64,000 nt of DNA from the NCBI GenBank assembly GCA_018666235.1, contig JABJAB010000040.1, forward strand, positions 38,422 through 102,421, in the 5' to 3' direction. This document shows, one piece after another, positions 34,783-43,610 of the stretch (positions are counted from its first letter, which is position 1; the number at the start of each line of letters is the position of its first letter). The notes below the pieces were generated by a model. That model had not been told where the DNA came from, made no database searches, and saw only the letters and a program-made list of their open reading frames with translations. The position numbers and the translations under genes are program-made. The stretch is from Ilumatobacter sp. GTDB lineage: Bacteria; Actinomycetota; Acidimicrobiia; Acidimicrobiales; Ilumatobacteraceae.

Positions 34783-35463
34783 TCAGATTGCGGACACCGG
34801 ACGAGGTCCGAACAGAGCCGATCCGACCCGCACCTGCGTCGAGCCGCACTCGACTGCCATTTCGATGTCCCCCGACATGCCCATCGAGCAGATGTCGAGT
34901 TCGTGTTCGTCAACAAGCGCACGCACGATCTCGAACGGCCGCCTCGCTGCGGCCGGCGGTTGGCCGGTCGGGCCGATCGTCATGAGACCCTCGATGACAA
35001 GCCCTGCAGCGCCCGCCTGATCAACCAGCGCGGCAACCTCTGCAGGGTGACAGCCGCCCTTTTGCGATTCGCCGGTGGCGTTGACCTGAATCAACACGCG
35101 CGCACCCGGAGCACGCTTGGCCACTTCATCAAGAATCGATCGCCGGTCAATGGTGCACCACAGCGACACGATGTCGACCAATTGACGGACCTTGTTCGAC
35201 TGCAGGTGACCAATGAACTGCACAGCGACGCCCAACCGTTGGATCAGATCAGCCTTCGACAGCAGATCCTGTGCGTAGTTCTCGCCCACCGTTCGACAGC
35301 CAGCGTCGACTGCTGCCTCGACGGCGTTGCCAGCAAAGCCTTTGGTCACAGGAATCACCTCGACGTCGTGCTCGAACGGGCGCTCAACGGCCGCGATCCT
35401 CGCCTGGATCACGGCGAGTCGCTCGTCGAGTCCACGGAACTCTCCACCAAGCCGCTCGGTCAT
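34783..35463 (-). CDS. yggS: YggS/PROSC family pyridoxal-phosphate homeostasis protein
   Basis: 226 residues from the ATG at 35463. It is a PLP-binding alanine-racemase-like barrel without racemase activity. The PLP lysine is in VIPVTKGF (about 38-45). GENYAQDLLSKADL, FIGHLQSNKVRQLV and RVLIQVNATGESQKGG follow, then GLMTIGP, and MSGDIEMAVECGSTQVRVGSALFG at the end, all typical. Its ATG overlaps the pgeF stop as ATGA. A yggS homologue between the ftsZ end of the dcw cluster and sepF is usual in Gram-positive bacteria. Confidence 0.93.
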   Translation of the reverse strand: MTERLGGEFRGLDERLAVIQARIAAVERPFEHDVEVIPVTKGFAGNAVEAAVDAGCRTVGENYAQDLLSKADLIQRLGVAVQFIGHLQSNKVRQLVDIVSLWCTIDRRSILDEVAKRAPGARVLIQVNATGESQKGGCHPAEVAALVDQAGAAGLVIEGLMTIGPTGQPPAAARRPFEIVRALVDEHELDICSMGMSGDIEMAVECGSTQVRVGSALFGPRPVSAI

Positions 35464-36131
35464 GGTTCCACTGTGCCACGCGCCGGTTCGATCCACGCCA
35501 CGAGAGCATGGCGTTCAATGTCGCCTCGAACCCGATGGGAGAACCAGCGAGGGTCACATCCCGTGCAGTCGCCGAGCACGTCCGGCGTGAGGTTGCGGCG
35601 TCCGAGCGCAGCGGCGACTGCTGCGGGAACATCAAGCGCAGCACCACCATCGGAGGTGACCGATGTGATCGCTTCGGCTTCCGCGCCGACGCCACGCGCA
35701 ACTGCAGCCAGTTGGTCCGAACCAAACGCGTAGCACTCCGGGTGAATCATCGGTCCGATCACCGCTGCCACCACAGACTCGCCACGACGCGACAACACGT
35801 CGACAGCCACATCGACAACTCCTGAGGCCAACCCCCGCCAACCGGCGTGGGCTCCCACCACGGTGCCGGCAGCGCCGAACAGCGCAATGGGCGCACAATC
35901 CGCTGCCCACACTCCAACGGGTCTCGAAGACCAGCCGTTCGACACGATCACATCGGCTCTGCCGAGTATGGGCCACCGATTGGCTGCGTCAGCGTCGATC
36001 ATCGCTGTCCCGTGGACCTGATCGACCATCCAGAACGGACGACCGATGAGCGCACGCTGGCGCGCAGCAAGGGCATCAGGTGCGACACGATGCGGATGGA
36101 AGTCTCCATCGTGGCGATCTGATACGACCAC
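35460..36131 (-). CDS. pgeF: PgeF/YfiH (laccase-domain) polyphenol oxidase / purine nucleoside phosphorylase family
   Basis: 223 residues from GTG 36131. The metal-binding residues of the family are present: QVHGT (H40), ADCAPI (C79) and HAGWRG (H95). Members cleave purine nucleosides or guard muramyl peptide synthesis. Their genes sit next to ftsZ in many bacteria. The N-terminus is unusual: the common GGVS...LNLG segment is missing, and in-frame sequence before the GTG (AIDLFDRVIGNRRLR) reads like coding sequence but contains no ATG, GTG or TTG back to the stop near the ftsZ end. A CTG or ATC start near 36165-36170 is possible. Confidence 0.85.
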   Translation of the reverse strand: MVVSDRHDGDFHPHRVAPDALAARQRALIGRPFWMVDQVHGTAMIDADAANRWPILGRADVIVSNGWSSRPVGVWAADCAPIALFGAAGTVVGAHAGWRGLASGVVDVAVDVLSRRGESVVAAVIGPMIHPECYAFGSDQLAAVARGVGAEAEAITSVTSDGGAALDVPAAVAAALGRRNLTPDVLGDCTGCDPRWFSHRVRGDIERHALVAWIEPARGTVEP

Positions 36132-36186
36132 CCGAAGGCGGCGGTTGCCGATGACGCGATCGAAAAGGTCGATCGCCAGGATCGAA

Positions 36187-37293
36187 CTACTTCAGGAACG
36201 ACGGGACGTCGAAATCGTCATCGTCGTCGTCAAGCGGGTCGGGTTGATCGCTGTCGCCGTCGCCGAAGAGTTCAGTGATCCGCGTCGGTGTGGTGCTGCG
36301 CAGCCCGAGATCGGCCGAGCCAGCGGTACCGCTCCCCTGCCCCTCGACTCGATCGAATCCGGCGGCGATGACCGTGACGCGCACTTCGTCGCCCATCTCG
36401 TCGTCGATGACCGTACCGAAAATGATATTGGCGTCCTGGTGCGCAACGCCGTGAATGATCTCGGCGGCAGCGTTCATCTCGAAGAGGCCCATGCTCGACG
36501 GGCCGGTGATGTTGAGCAGCACGCCCCGTGCGCCATCGATGGCGGACTCGAGCAGCGGACTGGAAATGGCAGCCTTGGCAGCCGACATCGCGCGCTCGTC
36601 GCCACTGGCCTGACCAATTCCCATCAGCGCTGACCCAGCGTTGGACAGGATCATCTTGACGTCGGCAAAGTCAGTGTTGATCAAGCCCGGCGTGGTGATG
36701 AGACTGGTGATGCCCGACACGCCCTGCAGCAGCACCTCGTCTGCCATCTTGAACGCGTTGAGCACACTGGTCTTGTCGTTGGCGACAGTGAGCAGGCGAT
36801 CGTTCGGGATGACGATGAGCGTGTCGACTTTTTCTTTGAGACGCCCCACCCCGTTGTCAGCCTGCACCGCACGCTTGCGACCCTCGAAGGAGAATGGTCG
36901 GGTGACAACACCGATGGTGAGAGCTCCGGCTTCGCGGGCGACTTCGGCGATGACCGGCGCAGCACCTGTGCCGGTGCCTCCACCTTCGCCGGCGGTGATG
37001 AACACCATGTCGGCGCCCTTGACCATCTCTTCGATCTCGTCTTTGTGGGCCTCAGCAGCTTCGCGTCCAACTTCGGGATCGCTACCGGCACCCAGGCCAC
37101 GCGTGAGATCGCGACCGATGTCGAGCTTGACATCGGCGTCACTCATCAGAAGCGCTTGGGCATCCGTGTTGACTGCAATGAACTCAACGCCTTTGAGTCC
37201 GGCATCGATCATGCGGTTGACGGCATTTACGCCGCCGCCGCCGACTCCGATGACCTTGATCACGGCAAGATAATTCTGTGGAGCGCCGACCAT
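36187..37293 (-). CDS. ftsZ: Cell division protein FtsZ
   Basis: Tubulin-like GTPase that forms the division ring, 368 residues. Visible are the N-terminal IKVIGVGGGGVNAVNRMID, the tubulin signature GEGGGTGTGAAP (103-112), NADFADV-type T7 loop residues (NTDFADVKMILSN) and the acidic, short C-terminal linker ending DDDFDVPSFLK, the conserved peptide that binds SepF. The ATG at 37293 has an upstream GAAGGGAA ribosome-binding site. The 73-base gap to ftsQ is the largest inside the cluster, so ftsZ may have its own promoter there, as known in other actinobacteria. I could not identify one. Confidence 0.97.
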   Translation of the reverse strand: MVGAPQNYLAVIKVIGVGGGGVNAVNRMIDAGLKGVEFIAVNTDAQALLMSDADVKLDIGRDLTRGLGAGSDPEVGREAAEAHKDEIEEMVKGADMVFITAGEGGGTGTGAAPVIAEVAREAGALTIGVVTRPFSFEGRKRAVQADNGVGRLKEKVDTLIVIPNDRLLTVANDKTSVLNAFKMADEVLLQGVSGITSLITTPGLINTDFADVKMILSNAGSALMGIGQASGDERAMSAAKAAISSPLLESAIDGARGVLLNITGPSSMGLFEMNAAAEIIHGVAHQDANIIFGTVIDDEMGDEVRVTVIAAGFDRVEGQGSGTAGSADLGLRSTTPTRITELFGDGDSDQPDPLDDDDDDFDVPSFLK

Positions 37294-37366
37294 CAGCGGT
37301 TCCCTTCGAGTGAGTTGTTCATGAGTGTCACATCATGCCAGGTTCTGTGGGTTGCGATTGGGACCA

Positions 37367-38812
37367 TCACAATACGGTCACCTCTGTGGTGGCCACGTTG
37401 ATCTCGGTGATCGTGCCAGCGGGAAGGTCGTCGAGCTGATCTTCGAGCCTGACGAGCTTATCGATCTGATCCCCGTCGCCGATGGCTGAGCCGAAGCGTA
37501 CCCGGATCGGGCTGGTCTGCTCAGCCCATGCGCTGGGTTCGAGGAAGAGCACAAGGTCAGCACCGTCGTCCGTGACGTCGATCGACAGCACGTGTGGACG
37601 CAGCGTGGGCGTGAGCTTGGTCACCAGCGATGCGGCCGAGGCCTGACCGACCGGAGCGAACTCACCGGCGGCGAGGTCAAGCGTCGATGGACCTCCAATG
37701 AGGACGAAGGCGACGGGCTGACCCTCGATCACATCGAGTACTCGCCCTTCGTTGTCCAGCACACGAAACCGACCGTCGATGCCCGCCATGGTGGCAACCG
37801 GTGTTCGTTCACGAATCTCGATCGTCGCTGCGTTCGGGAAGTCGACACGAACGCGCGCATTCTGGACCCATGGAATCGACTCGAGTTCCTGCTCGGCCTG
37901 TTCGGTATCGGCCAACAGCGCAGGTGTTCCCAAGAGTTCATCCACGACAAGTTCCAGTCGGTTTTCGTCGGTGTACACGGCCCCGGTCACGTCCACATCG
38001 TTGATCGCGAACCAGCTCGACCCCAGCACGGTCAGGACGCCGAGGAGAATGAAAGCGCCGACACCGATGAGCCCCACCCACTTGATGCGCTTACGATTCG
38101 CAGCCCGGTTGACCCCGATGCGGCGCTGGCGGAGACGCGGCTCGATCCCTGGCGTGGTTGCGTCCTTGACACCGATGGCGTCGCCGGTTCCATCGTCATC
38201 GATGAAGACGGTGCCCGAGTCATCGCCGTCGAAGTCACCGTCGAAGTCGCCATCGAGATAGACAGCATCGGGCAGGACGTCGTCACCGCCGATGGCGATG
38301 GTCGTTCGATCGGGCGCAGGTCCCCGGTCGGTGATGACGACGTCTCGGACTCCATCTTCTCGGTCGGCACGACCCAGCGCCTGGGCAACGGGCACTGCAT
38401 CCATTGCCCAGTCGTCACCATCGTCGCCCAGACGAATGGTTTCCCGCGCCGACGCAGGTACAGCCCGTGTGGTCTCAGGTGCCCCGTCGCCATCAGAGGT
38501 CACGATCGACAGCTCGACGGGTTCATCCGCGACTGCGTCGACCGGTTCATCACCCCGTTCGTCAACCCGTTCGTCAACCCGTTCGTCAAGGAGTCCGCTG
38601 AGCGGATCGACCGCGGTCTGTTCCGTGTCGTCGTCGTCAGAGATCAGCGCCGCATTGTCATCTCGGGCCGCATCCTGCCCCTCGTGCTGCTTGTCCGCTG
38701 TACCAAACGCCCGCGACAACTCGTCGAGCACGGAGTCCTCGGTGCGCACTCGTTCGCTCGCCGGTGTCGGCTCGCCAACGTGATTCTCGGCAGGTTTCTT
38801 GCGTCCGAACAT
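37367..38812 (-). CDS. ftsQ: Cell division protein FtsQ with a long acidic cytoplasmic tail
   Basis: 481 residues. The cytoplasmic N-terminus is about 243 residues, far longer than usual (often 30-110), and is rich in Asp/Glu, with repeats such as DERVDERVDERGDE (77-89) and DGDFDGDFDGDD (187-198). A short basic juxtamembrane patch (RLRQRR...NRKRIK) is followed by one membrane helix (about 244-266), the POTRA domain (FAINDVDVTG...) and the FtsQ/DivIB domain (IPWVQNARVRVDFPNAATIEIRERTPVA). The start overlaps the murB stop by one base (TGATG). The 12-base repeat gttcgtcaaccc at 38557-38589 encodes part of the acidic repeat. Confidence 0.93.
   Translation of the reverse strand: MFGRKKPAENHVGEPTPASERVRTEDSVLDELSRAFGTADKQHEGQDAARDDNAALISDDDDTEQTAVDPLSGLLDERVDERVDERGDEPVDAVADEPVELSIVTSDGDGAPETTRAVPASARETIRLGDDGDDWAMDAVPVAQALGRADREDGVRDVVITDRGPAPDRTTIAIGGDDVLPDAVYLDGDFDGDFDGDDSGTVFIDDDGTGDAIGVKDATTPGIEPRLRQRRIGVNRAANRKRIKWVGLIGVGAFILLGVLTVLGSSWFAINDVDVTGAVYTDENRLELVVDELLGTPALLADTEQAEQELESIPWVQNARVRVDFPNAATIEIRERTPVATMAGIDGRFRVLDNEGRVLDVIEGQPVAFVLIGGPSTLDLAAGEFAPVGQASAASLVTKLTPTLRPHVLSIDVTDDGADLVLFLEPSAWAEQTSPIRVRFGSAIGDGDQIDKLVRLEDQLDDLPAGTITEINVATTEVTVL
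38557..38589. repeat. 12-bp tandem repeat in ftsQ
   Basis: About 2.75 copies of gttcgtcaaccc, encoding the repeated tetrapeptide VDER in the acidic FtsQ tail. An imperfect further copy lies just left of it. Confidence 0.8.
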
Positions 38813-39759
38813 CAGAAGTCGTCCTCGAAGCCGATCAACCTGATCTCACTGCGCAATCGCCAGCCCGAAGCAGCTTCGACTCGATCACGGACAAGACGCA
38901 TCAGCGCTCGAACATCATCGGCGCTGCCGTTCTCGTCGGCCTGAATAAAGTTGGCGTGCTTCTCCGAGACGGTTGCCGACCCGTGCCGAAAGCCGCGGAG
39001 GCCGGCGCTGTCGATCAATGCGCCGCAGGTCACTTCGCCAGGTACCGGGTTGACGAACACCGATCCGGCATTCTGCCCACCGGGCTGATTGGCCCGACGC
39101 CACTGCACGATCTCACTGAGTTCACCTTCGGCGGCCTCTCGACTACCGGGTGCGAGCTGCACGGTCGCGTCGATGATCAACTGGGTCGGCGAGAGCCCGC
39201 TGCCGCGGAAACGCAACCCGAGTTGTTCGACATCCATCGACTGCACGATGTCACCGTTTGGGTCATCAGCGAGGTCAGCCAGCGTGACCGATGTCAGTGA
39301 CGCCGACATATCCGATCCATGTCCGCCTGCATTCATTCGCACGGCGCCCCCGACCGAGCCCGGCACGCCGACCGCCCACTCGAATCCAGTCAAGCCCGCC
39401 GATGCGATACGGCGCGCCAAGACCGGAAGGAGGACGCCACTTCCCGCCGTCACGGTTGATGTCTCAGTGTCGATCTCGATGTCGTTGCAGATATCCGCGA
39501 TCGAGAGAGCAACCCCACGGAAGCCGGCGTCGGCGACGAGCAGATTCGACCCACGCCCGATGACCAGAAGAGGAAGTCCAGAAACGTGGAGCGCTGTGGC
39601 GACGGTCGGGATCTGATCACGAGCAGTGAGACGGACAAACAGATCGGCCGAGCCACCCACGCGGTACGTGGTCATGGGGCCGATCGGCACGTCCCGCGCC
39701 GCTAACGGCCCCAGCAGTTCCGCAGCGCGTGCGACCGCCTGCTCATGGTTCGATTCCAT
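38812..39759 (-). CDS. murB: UDP-N-acetylenolpyruvoylglucosamine reductase
   Basis: FAD-dependent reductase making UDP-MurNAc. From the ATG at 39759 it has 315 residues. The FAD domain carries MTTYRVGGSADLF, LPLLVIGRGSNLLVADAGF and GFEWAVGVPGSVGGAVRMNAGGHG. Catalytic-region motifs QPGGQNAGSVFVNP and the final SEKHANFIQAD are present. The start is one base beyond the murC stop. Another in-frame ATG at 39780 would overlap murC by 20 bases. Placed between murC and ftsQ as in mycobacteria. Confidence 0.94.
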   Translation of the reverse strand: MESNHEQAVARAAELLGPLAARDVPIGPMTTYRVGGSADLFVRLTARDQIPTVATALHVSGLPLLVIGRGSNLLVADAGFRGVALSIADICNDIEIDTETSTVTAGSGVLLPVLARRIASAGLTGFEWAVGVPGSVGGAVRMNAGGHGSDMSASLTSVTLADLADDPNGDIVQSMDVEQLGLRFRGSGLSPTQLIIDATVQLAPGSREAAEGELSEIVQWRRANQPGGQNAGSVFVNPVPGEVTCGALIDSAGLRGFRHGSATVSEKHANFIQADENGSADDVRALMRLVRDRVEAASGWRLRSEIRLIGFEDDF

Positions 39760-39760
39760 G

Positions 39761-41161
39761 TCAGGCCGATCTTCGGGCATCGAGGACTTCTGACGGGAAC
39801 GATGCGATGTCGCCACATCCCATCGAAATAACAACGTCGCCCGATCGAGCTTCGCCGGCGACAAACGACACCAGGTCGGAGCGGCTGGGGAGCCAAATAA
39901 CACGTCTGCCCGGGTGCGCCTCGGTGACGGCGTTGACGATCAGCTTGCCGGTGATCCCCGGAATGGGCGTCGTTCCAGAGGCGAAGATATCGGTGAGCAC
40001 GACGAGGTCGGCCTGGCCGAATGCATCGGCATAGTCACGCCAGATCTCTGAGATGCGGTTGAAGCGATTGGGCTGGAAGACGGCGATAACGCGATTCCAG
40101 CCATCGCCGCTCTCGCGCGCTCCGGTGAGGACCGAGTCGATTTCGGTCGGCAAGTGGGCGTAGTCGTCAACGAAAGTTGCTCCGCCGTCAACGCCGCGAA
40201 CGTCGAACCGCCGGGCCACCCCACCGAACTTGGCCAGTGCTGCGGCGATGTCGGCAAACTCAACGCCGATCTCCAAGGCCATCGCAGTGGCCGCGAGTGC
40301 GTTGCGCACATTGTAAATGCCGCGCATCGGCAGATGAATCGCGCCGAGCCGGTCCATACCGCTCGCTGAGCGCCGTTCGACTTCGAACGTGAACGATCCG
40401 TCGGCGGCTTCGATGTCGACCGCACGAACGTCTGCGTCGCTGCCGAGGCCAAACGTGATGGCACCGCACTTGGCGCCAAGCCGACGGGTCACGTCGTCGT
40501 CAGCATTGACGATTTTCGGTCCGGGGATTTGCGCCAGATACGTATCAAAGCTGTCGACGATGCCATCGAAGCTGCCGTAGTGGTCGAGATGGTCGGTCTC
40601 GATGTTGGTGATAATCGTGCCGTACAACGGCAACTCAAGATGCGTGCCGTCGCTCTCGTCGGCTTCAACGACGAGCCACTCCCCGCCCGACCAGTGCGCA
40701 CCCGTACCGACATCGGTGACATCGCCTCCAACGATGAAGCTTGGCCGCAGGCGTGCTTCGGCCAGCATCAACATCAGCATGGACGTGGTCGTGGTCTTGC
40801 CGTGCGTCCCCGCGACGGCCAGCGACTTGGCCCGCGCGCAGATCGAGGCGAGCATGCCGGCGCGTCGGAGGACGGTGACGCCCGTGGTGCGGGCTTCGTC
40901 AAGTTCGATGTTGTGCGCCGGGATAGCGGTCGATGCAGTAACGGCGTCGACACCGTGAACGTAGTTGCGATCGTGCCCCACGTGCACTCGCGCCTGCGCT
41001 GCACGAACTCGTTCGAGAACAGGGTGCTCGCGCAGGTCGCTGCCGGACACGTCATGTCCCATCTCGGCGAGGGCGATGGCAATGGCACTCATGCCCGGTC
41101 CGCCAATGCCGACGACGTGCAGGCGGTGTGGAATCGAAAGGTCAAGCGGCGGGGCAGGCAT
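39761..41161 (-). CDS. murC: UDP-N-acetylmuramate--L-alanine ligase
   Basis: Adds L-Ala to UDP-MurNAc. About 466 residues with an N-terminal Rossmann-like domain (LHVVGIGGPGMSAIAIALAEMGHDVSGSD), the ATP-binding P-loop GTHGKTTTTSM, NIETDHLDHYG, and the C-terminal domain VDDYAHLPTEI with DIFASGTTP. The ATG at 41161 overlaps the murG stop by one base (TGATG). A GTG one codon earlier would give a GTGA overlap. Confidence 0.95.
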   Translation of the reverse strand: MPAPPLDLSIPHRLHVVGIGGPGMSAIAIALAEMGHDVSGSDLREHPVLERVRAAQARVHVGHDRNYVHGVDAVTASTAIPAHNIELDEARTTGVTVLRRAGMLASICARAKSLAVAGTHGKTTTTSMLMLMLAEARLRPSFIVGGDVTDVGTGAHWSGGEWLVVEADESDGTHLELPLYGTIITNIETDHLDHYGSFDGIVDSFDTYLAQIPGPKIVNADDDVTRRLGAKCGAITFGLGSDADVRAVDIEAADGSFTFEVERRSASGMDRLGAIHLPMRGIYNVRNALAATAMALEIGVEFADIAAALAKFGGVARRFDVRGVDGGATFVDDYAHLPTEIDSVLTGARESGDGWNRVIAVFQPNRFNRISEIWRDYADAFGQADLVVLTDIFASGTTPIPGITGKLIVNAVTEAHPGRRVIWLPSRSDLVSFVAGEARSGDVVISMGCGDIASFPSEVLDARRSA

Positions 41162-42306
41162 CACGATGCAGCAGATGTTAGAGCGACACGCTCGATCAAC
41201 GCTGCCAATGCGCCAGATCGATGAACATCACCCCGCGAGCTGGCCCCAGCACTGAGTTGGGAGAGTGCTGCCGGGTCGGTGCGCAACCGTTCGATCGTGT
41301 CAGCGAGTCCGACTCCGGGATGATCCAAGTTCTGCTCGGCAAGCAGCACCGCCCCACCCTGCTCGCTGAGCCATTCGACGTTGTCGGTCTGGTGATCGTC
41401 AGCCGCATTCGGCCACGGCACCAGGATTGCTGGCGTCCCTGTGACGGCAACTTCGTGCACTGTGCTCGCCCCACCGCGTCCGATGAGTAGATCGGCAGCG
41501 GCATAGACCGACGGCATGTCATCTTCGTAGCCAACGAGTTGGTGGAGCACGCCCGGTCCGTCGGCAGCACCGTTGCCGACCCGATCAATCCCGTCCACAA
41601 AGCGATCACCGGCTACTTGTCGGACGGCGAGTTGGCTGTCGTGAGCGTGCTGTTCCAAGTAGTCAGCCACCGCTCCGTTCAAGACGCCGGACCCCTGCGA
41701 CCCGCCCATGACCGCCACGACGAAGCGATCTTCCGGAAGCCCCAGACGAGCGCGCGCCGCAGCGCGGCTTGCCACCCGATCGACATCGAAGATCGCCTGA
41801 CGCACTGGTGCGCCCGTGATCTCGGCCCGTGGGAGCGGCGAGTTCTCAAACGCAACGGCACATGCCACCGCACGGCGCGCCGACAGTCGGCTGGCTCGTC
41901 CGGGCGTCCGGTCATAGGAGACCACGACGACGGGCACCTTCAGGCGGCGCGCAGCGAAGACCGACGGCACGCTGGCGTATCCGCCGACCGATACGACAAC
42001 GGAGGGACGGCTGGCACGGAGGTCCTTGATTGCCTGGCGGGTACTGCGGATCAGCTTCGGGACGAAGCCGAGATTGCGACGAGTCACACTGCGCTGTAGT
42101 CCGATGACGTCATAAAACCGGTGCGGGAACGGGGTGCCGGGCAGCAGCCGAGTCTCGATCCCGCGTTCGCATCCCGCATAGACGATGCTCGCTGGATCAT
42201 GTCCGCGTGCCACCAGCGCTTCGGCCACAGCCAGAGCGGGGAGCACGTGGCCGGCCGTGCCACCACCAGTCACGACAGCGAACGTTGCGCTCGGCGATTC
42301 GGTCAT
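41161..42306 (-). CDS. murG: UDP-GlcNAc:lipid I N-acetylglucosaminyltransferase MurG
   Basis: Converts lipid I into lipid II at the inner membrane face. 381 residues, GT28 family: N-terminal GGGTAGHVLPALAVAEAL, VVSVGGYASVPSVFAARRLKVPVVV, then the linker and MGGSQGSGVLN, DLLIGRGGASTVHEVAVTGTPAILVPWPNAADDHQ (UDP-GlcNAc site). Length is normal. It overlaps both neighbours, ftsW upstream and murC downstream. Confidence 0.95.
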   Translation of the reverse strand: MTESPSATFAVVTGGGTAGHVLPALAVAEALVARGHDPASIVYAGCERGIETRLLPGTPFPHRFYDVIGLQRSVTRRNLGFVPKLIRSTRQAIKDLRASRPSVVVSVGGYASVPSVFAARRLKVPVVVVSYDRTPGRASRLSARRAVACAVAFENSPLPRAEITGAPVRQAIFDVDRVASRAAARARLGLPEDRFVVAVMGGSQGSGVLNGAVADYLEQHAHDSQLAVRQVAGDRFVDGIDRVGNGAADGPGVLHQLVGYEDDMPSVYAAADLLIGRGGASTVHEVAVTGTPAILVPWPNAADDHQTDNVEWLSEQGGAVLLAEQNLDHPGVGLADTIERLRTDPAALSQLSAGASSRGDVHRSGALAALIERVALTSAAS

Positions 42307-43610
42307 CAGCGACGAGGCACGCGCCGAGCGACGCTCAGCAATAATCCCGCAGCAAACATGCTGACGAAGAGCGAACTACCGCCTGCGGAGAAGAAGGGCA
42401 GCGTCAGACCGGTGACGGGCATCAAACCCGTCACACCACCGAGGTTGACGATCGCTTGCACCCCGAACCAGGCCGAGATACCGCCGGCAAGCAGCATTCC
42501 GAAACGATCGGGAGCAGCCAACGCCGTCTGCACGCCAAAGGCCACGAGCACGATGAAGCCACCGACCACTGCCGCTGCTCCGATCATGCCGAGTTCATCG
42601 GCGATGATCGAAAAGATGAAGTCACTGTGCGCATACGGAAGGAAGCCGGTCTTGGCCCGGCTCCCGCCGATACCGGATCCGGTGAGGCCACCGTTCGCGA
42701 TGCTGACCAGTCCCTGATACACCTGATACGACTCAAACTCTTTGTGGGCTTCGATGTCGGTGAAGGCCGTGAATCGACTGAGCCGCCGCGGGCTGGACAC
42801 GACAAAGATCAGCGCACCGGCGATCGCAACGAACCCCAACATCGAGATTTGGCGCATCGGCAGTCCGGCAATCCACGCGACGCTCAGCACGATTGCACCG
42901 ATCACGATGGCCGATCCGAGGTCACCCTGCACCAAGCAGAGTGCCGCAGCGAGTCCGGCAATCGCGGCGACGGGAAGCACGGTGCGAGTGGGGTCTGCCA
43001 TCCCGCGCTCGCGGCGTGTCAGCAGGTCAGCAGCAACGATGACCACCACAAGTTTGAGGAACTCCGACGGCTGCATCGAGAACCCGCCGACGCGGATCCA
43101 CGAACGAGCACCGTTGATGCTGACCCCAAGGCCAGGCACGAAGGGTGCTGCCATCGCTCCCACGCCGAGCACCGCAAGGGGGATCGTGAGCGGACGCCAC
43201 ACGGTGTACGGCACCTGCGTGGCGAAGATCATCCCAATGAGACCGAATCCCGCCCACATCGCCTGCCTCCCGAAGACGGCGTAAGGCGAGTTGCCGACGT
43301 TGACCTGGGTGATCGCTGATGCGGAGAGCACCATCACGAGTCCAAGCATCACGAACACTGCGACGATGCCGGCAATGACGTAGAACGTGCCGGGTGGCGG
43401 GCCGAGTTTCCCGCGGGTCGTCCAGGCGGATTTCGTTGCCTGCCGAGCCGGCTGCAACAGCGGCCGACGGCGTGCTGGAAGCGTCTTCGAGCGCAGGGAC
43501 TTCGCAGTCTGCGACTTCACACGCGCGGCGGACCGCGCCGGCGCCGCCGACGCAGTGCGGCGTTCGAGCGCCGCCCGACGGCGGTCGGCAACGGTGAGTG
43601 TTGATGTCAT
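42306..43610 (-). CDS. ftsW: FtsW lipid II polymerase with a basic N-terminal tail
   Basis: SEDS-family septal glycosyltransferase. The ATG at 43610 overlaps the murD stop as ATGA and gives 434 residues. The first 70 residues are cytoplasmic and very rich in Arg, Lys and Ala (net strongly positive), then about ten membrane helices follow. SEDS motifs include FGRQAMWAGFGLIGM, GARSWIRVGGFSMQPSEFLKLVVV, LVQGDLGSAIVIG and the C-terminal VNLGGVTGLMPVTGLTLPFFSAGGSSLF. It is paired with FtsI in the same cluster. Confidence 0.95.
   Translation of the reverse strand: MTSTLTVADRRRAALERRTASAAPARSAARVKSQTAKSLRSKTLPARRRPLLQPARQATKSAWTTRGKLGPPPGTFYVIAGIVAVFVMLGLVMVLSASAITQVNVGNSPYAVFGRQAMWAGFGLIGMIFATQVPYTVWRPLTIPLAVLGVGAMAAPFVPGLGVSINGARSWIRVGGFSMQPSEFLKLVVVIVAADLLTRRERGMADPTRTVLPVAAIAGLAAALCLVQGDLGSAIVIGAIVLSVAWIAGLPMRQISMLGFVAIAGALIFVVSSPRRLSRFTAFTDIEAHKEFESYQVYQGLVSIANGGLTGSGIGGSRAKTGFLPYAHSDFIFSIIADELGMIGAAAVVGGFIVLVAFGVQTALAAPDRFGMLLAGGISAWFGVQAIVNLGGVTGLMPVTGLTLPFFSAGGSSLFVSMFAAGLLLSVARRVPRR

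Noticed and set aside
37592..38944. Plus-strand open frame of 450 codons opposite ftsQ
   Set aside because: Antisense of the acidic FtsQ tail. Composition only, no domain.
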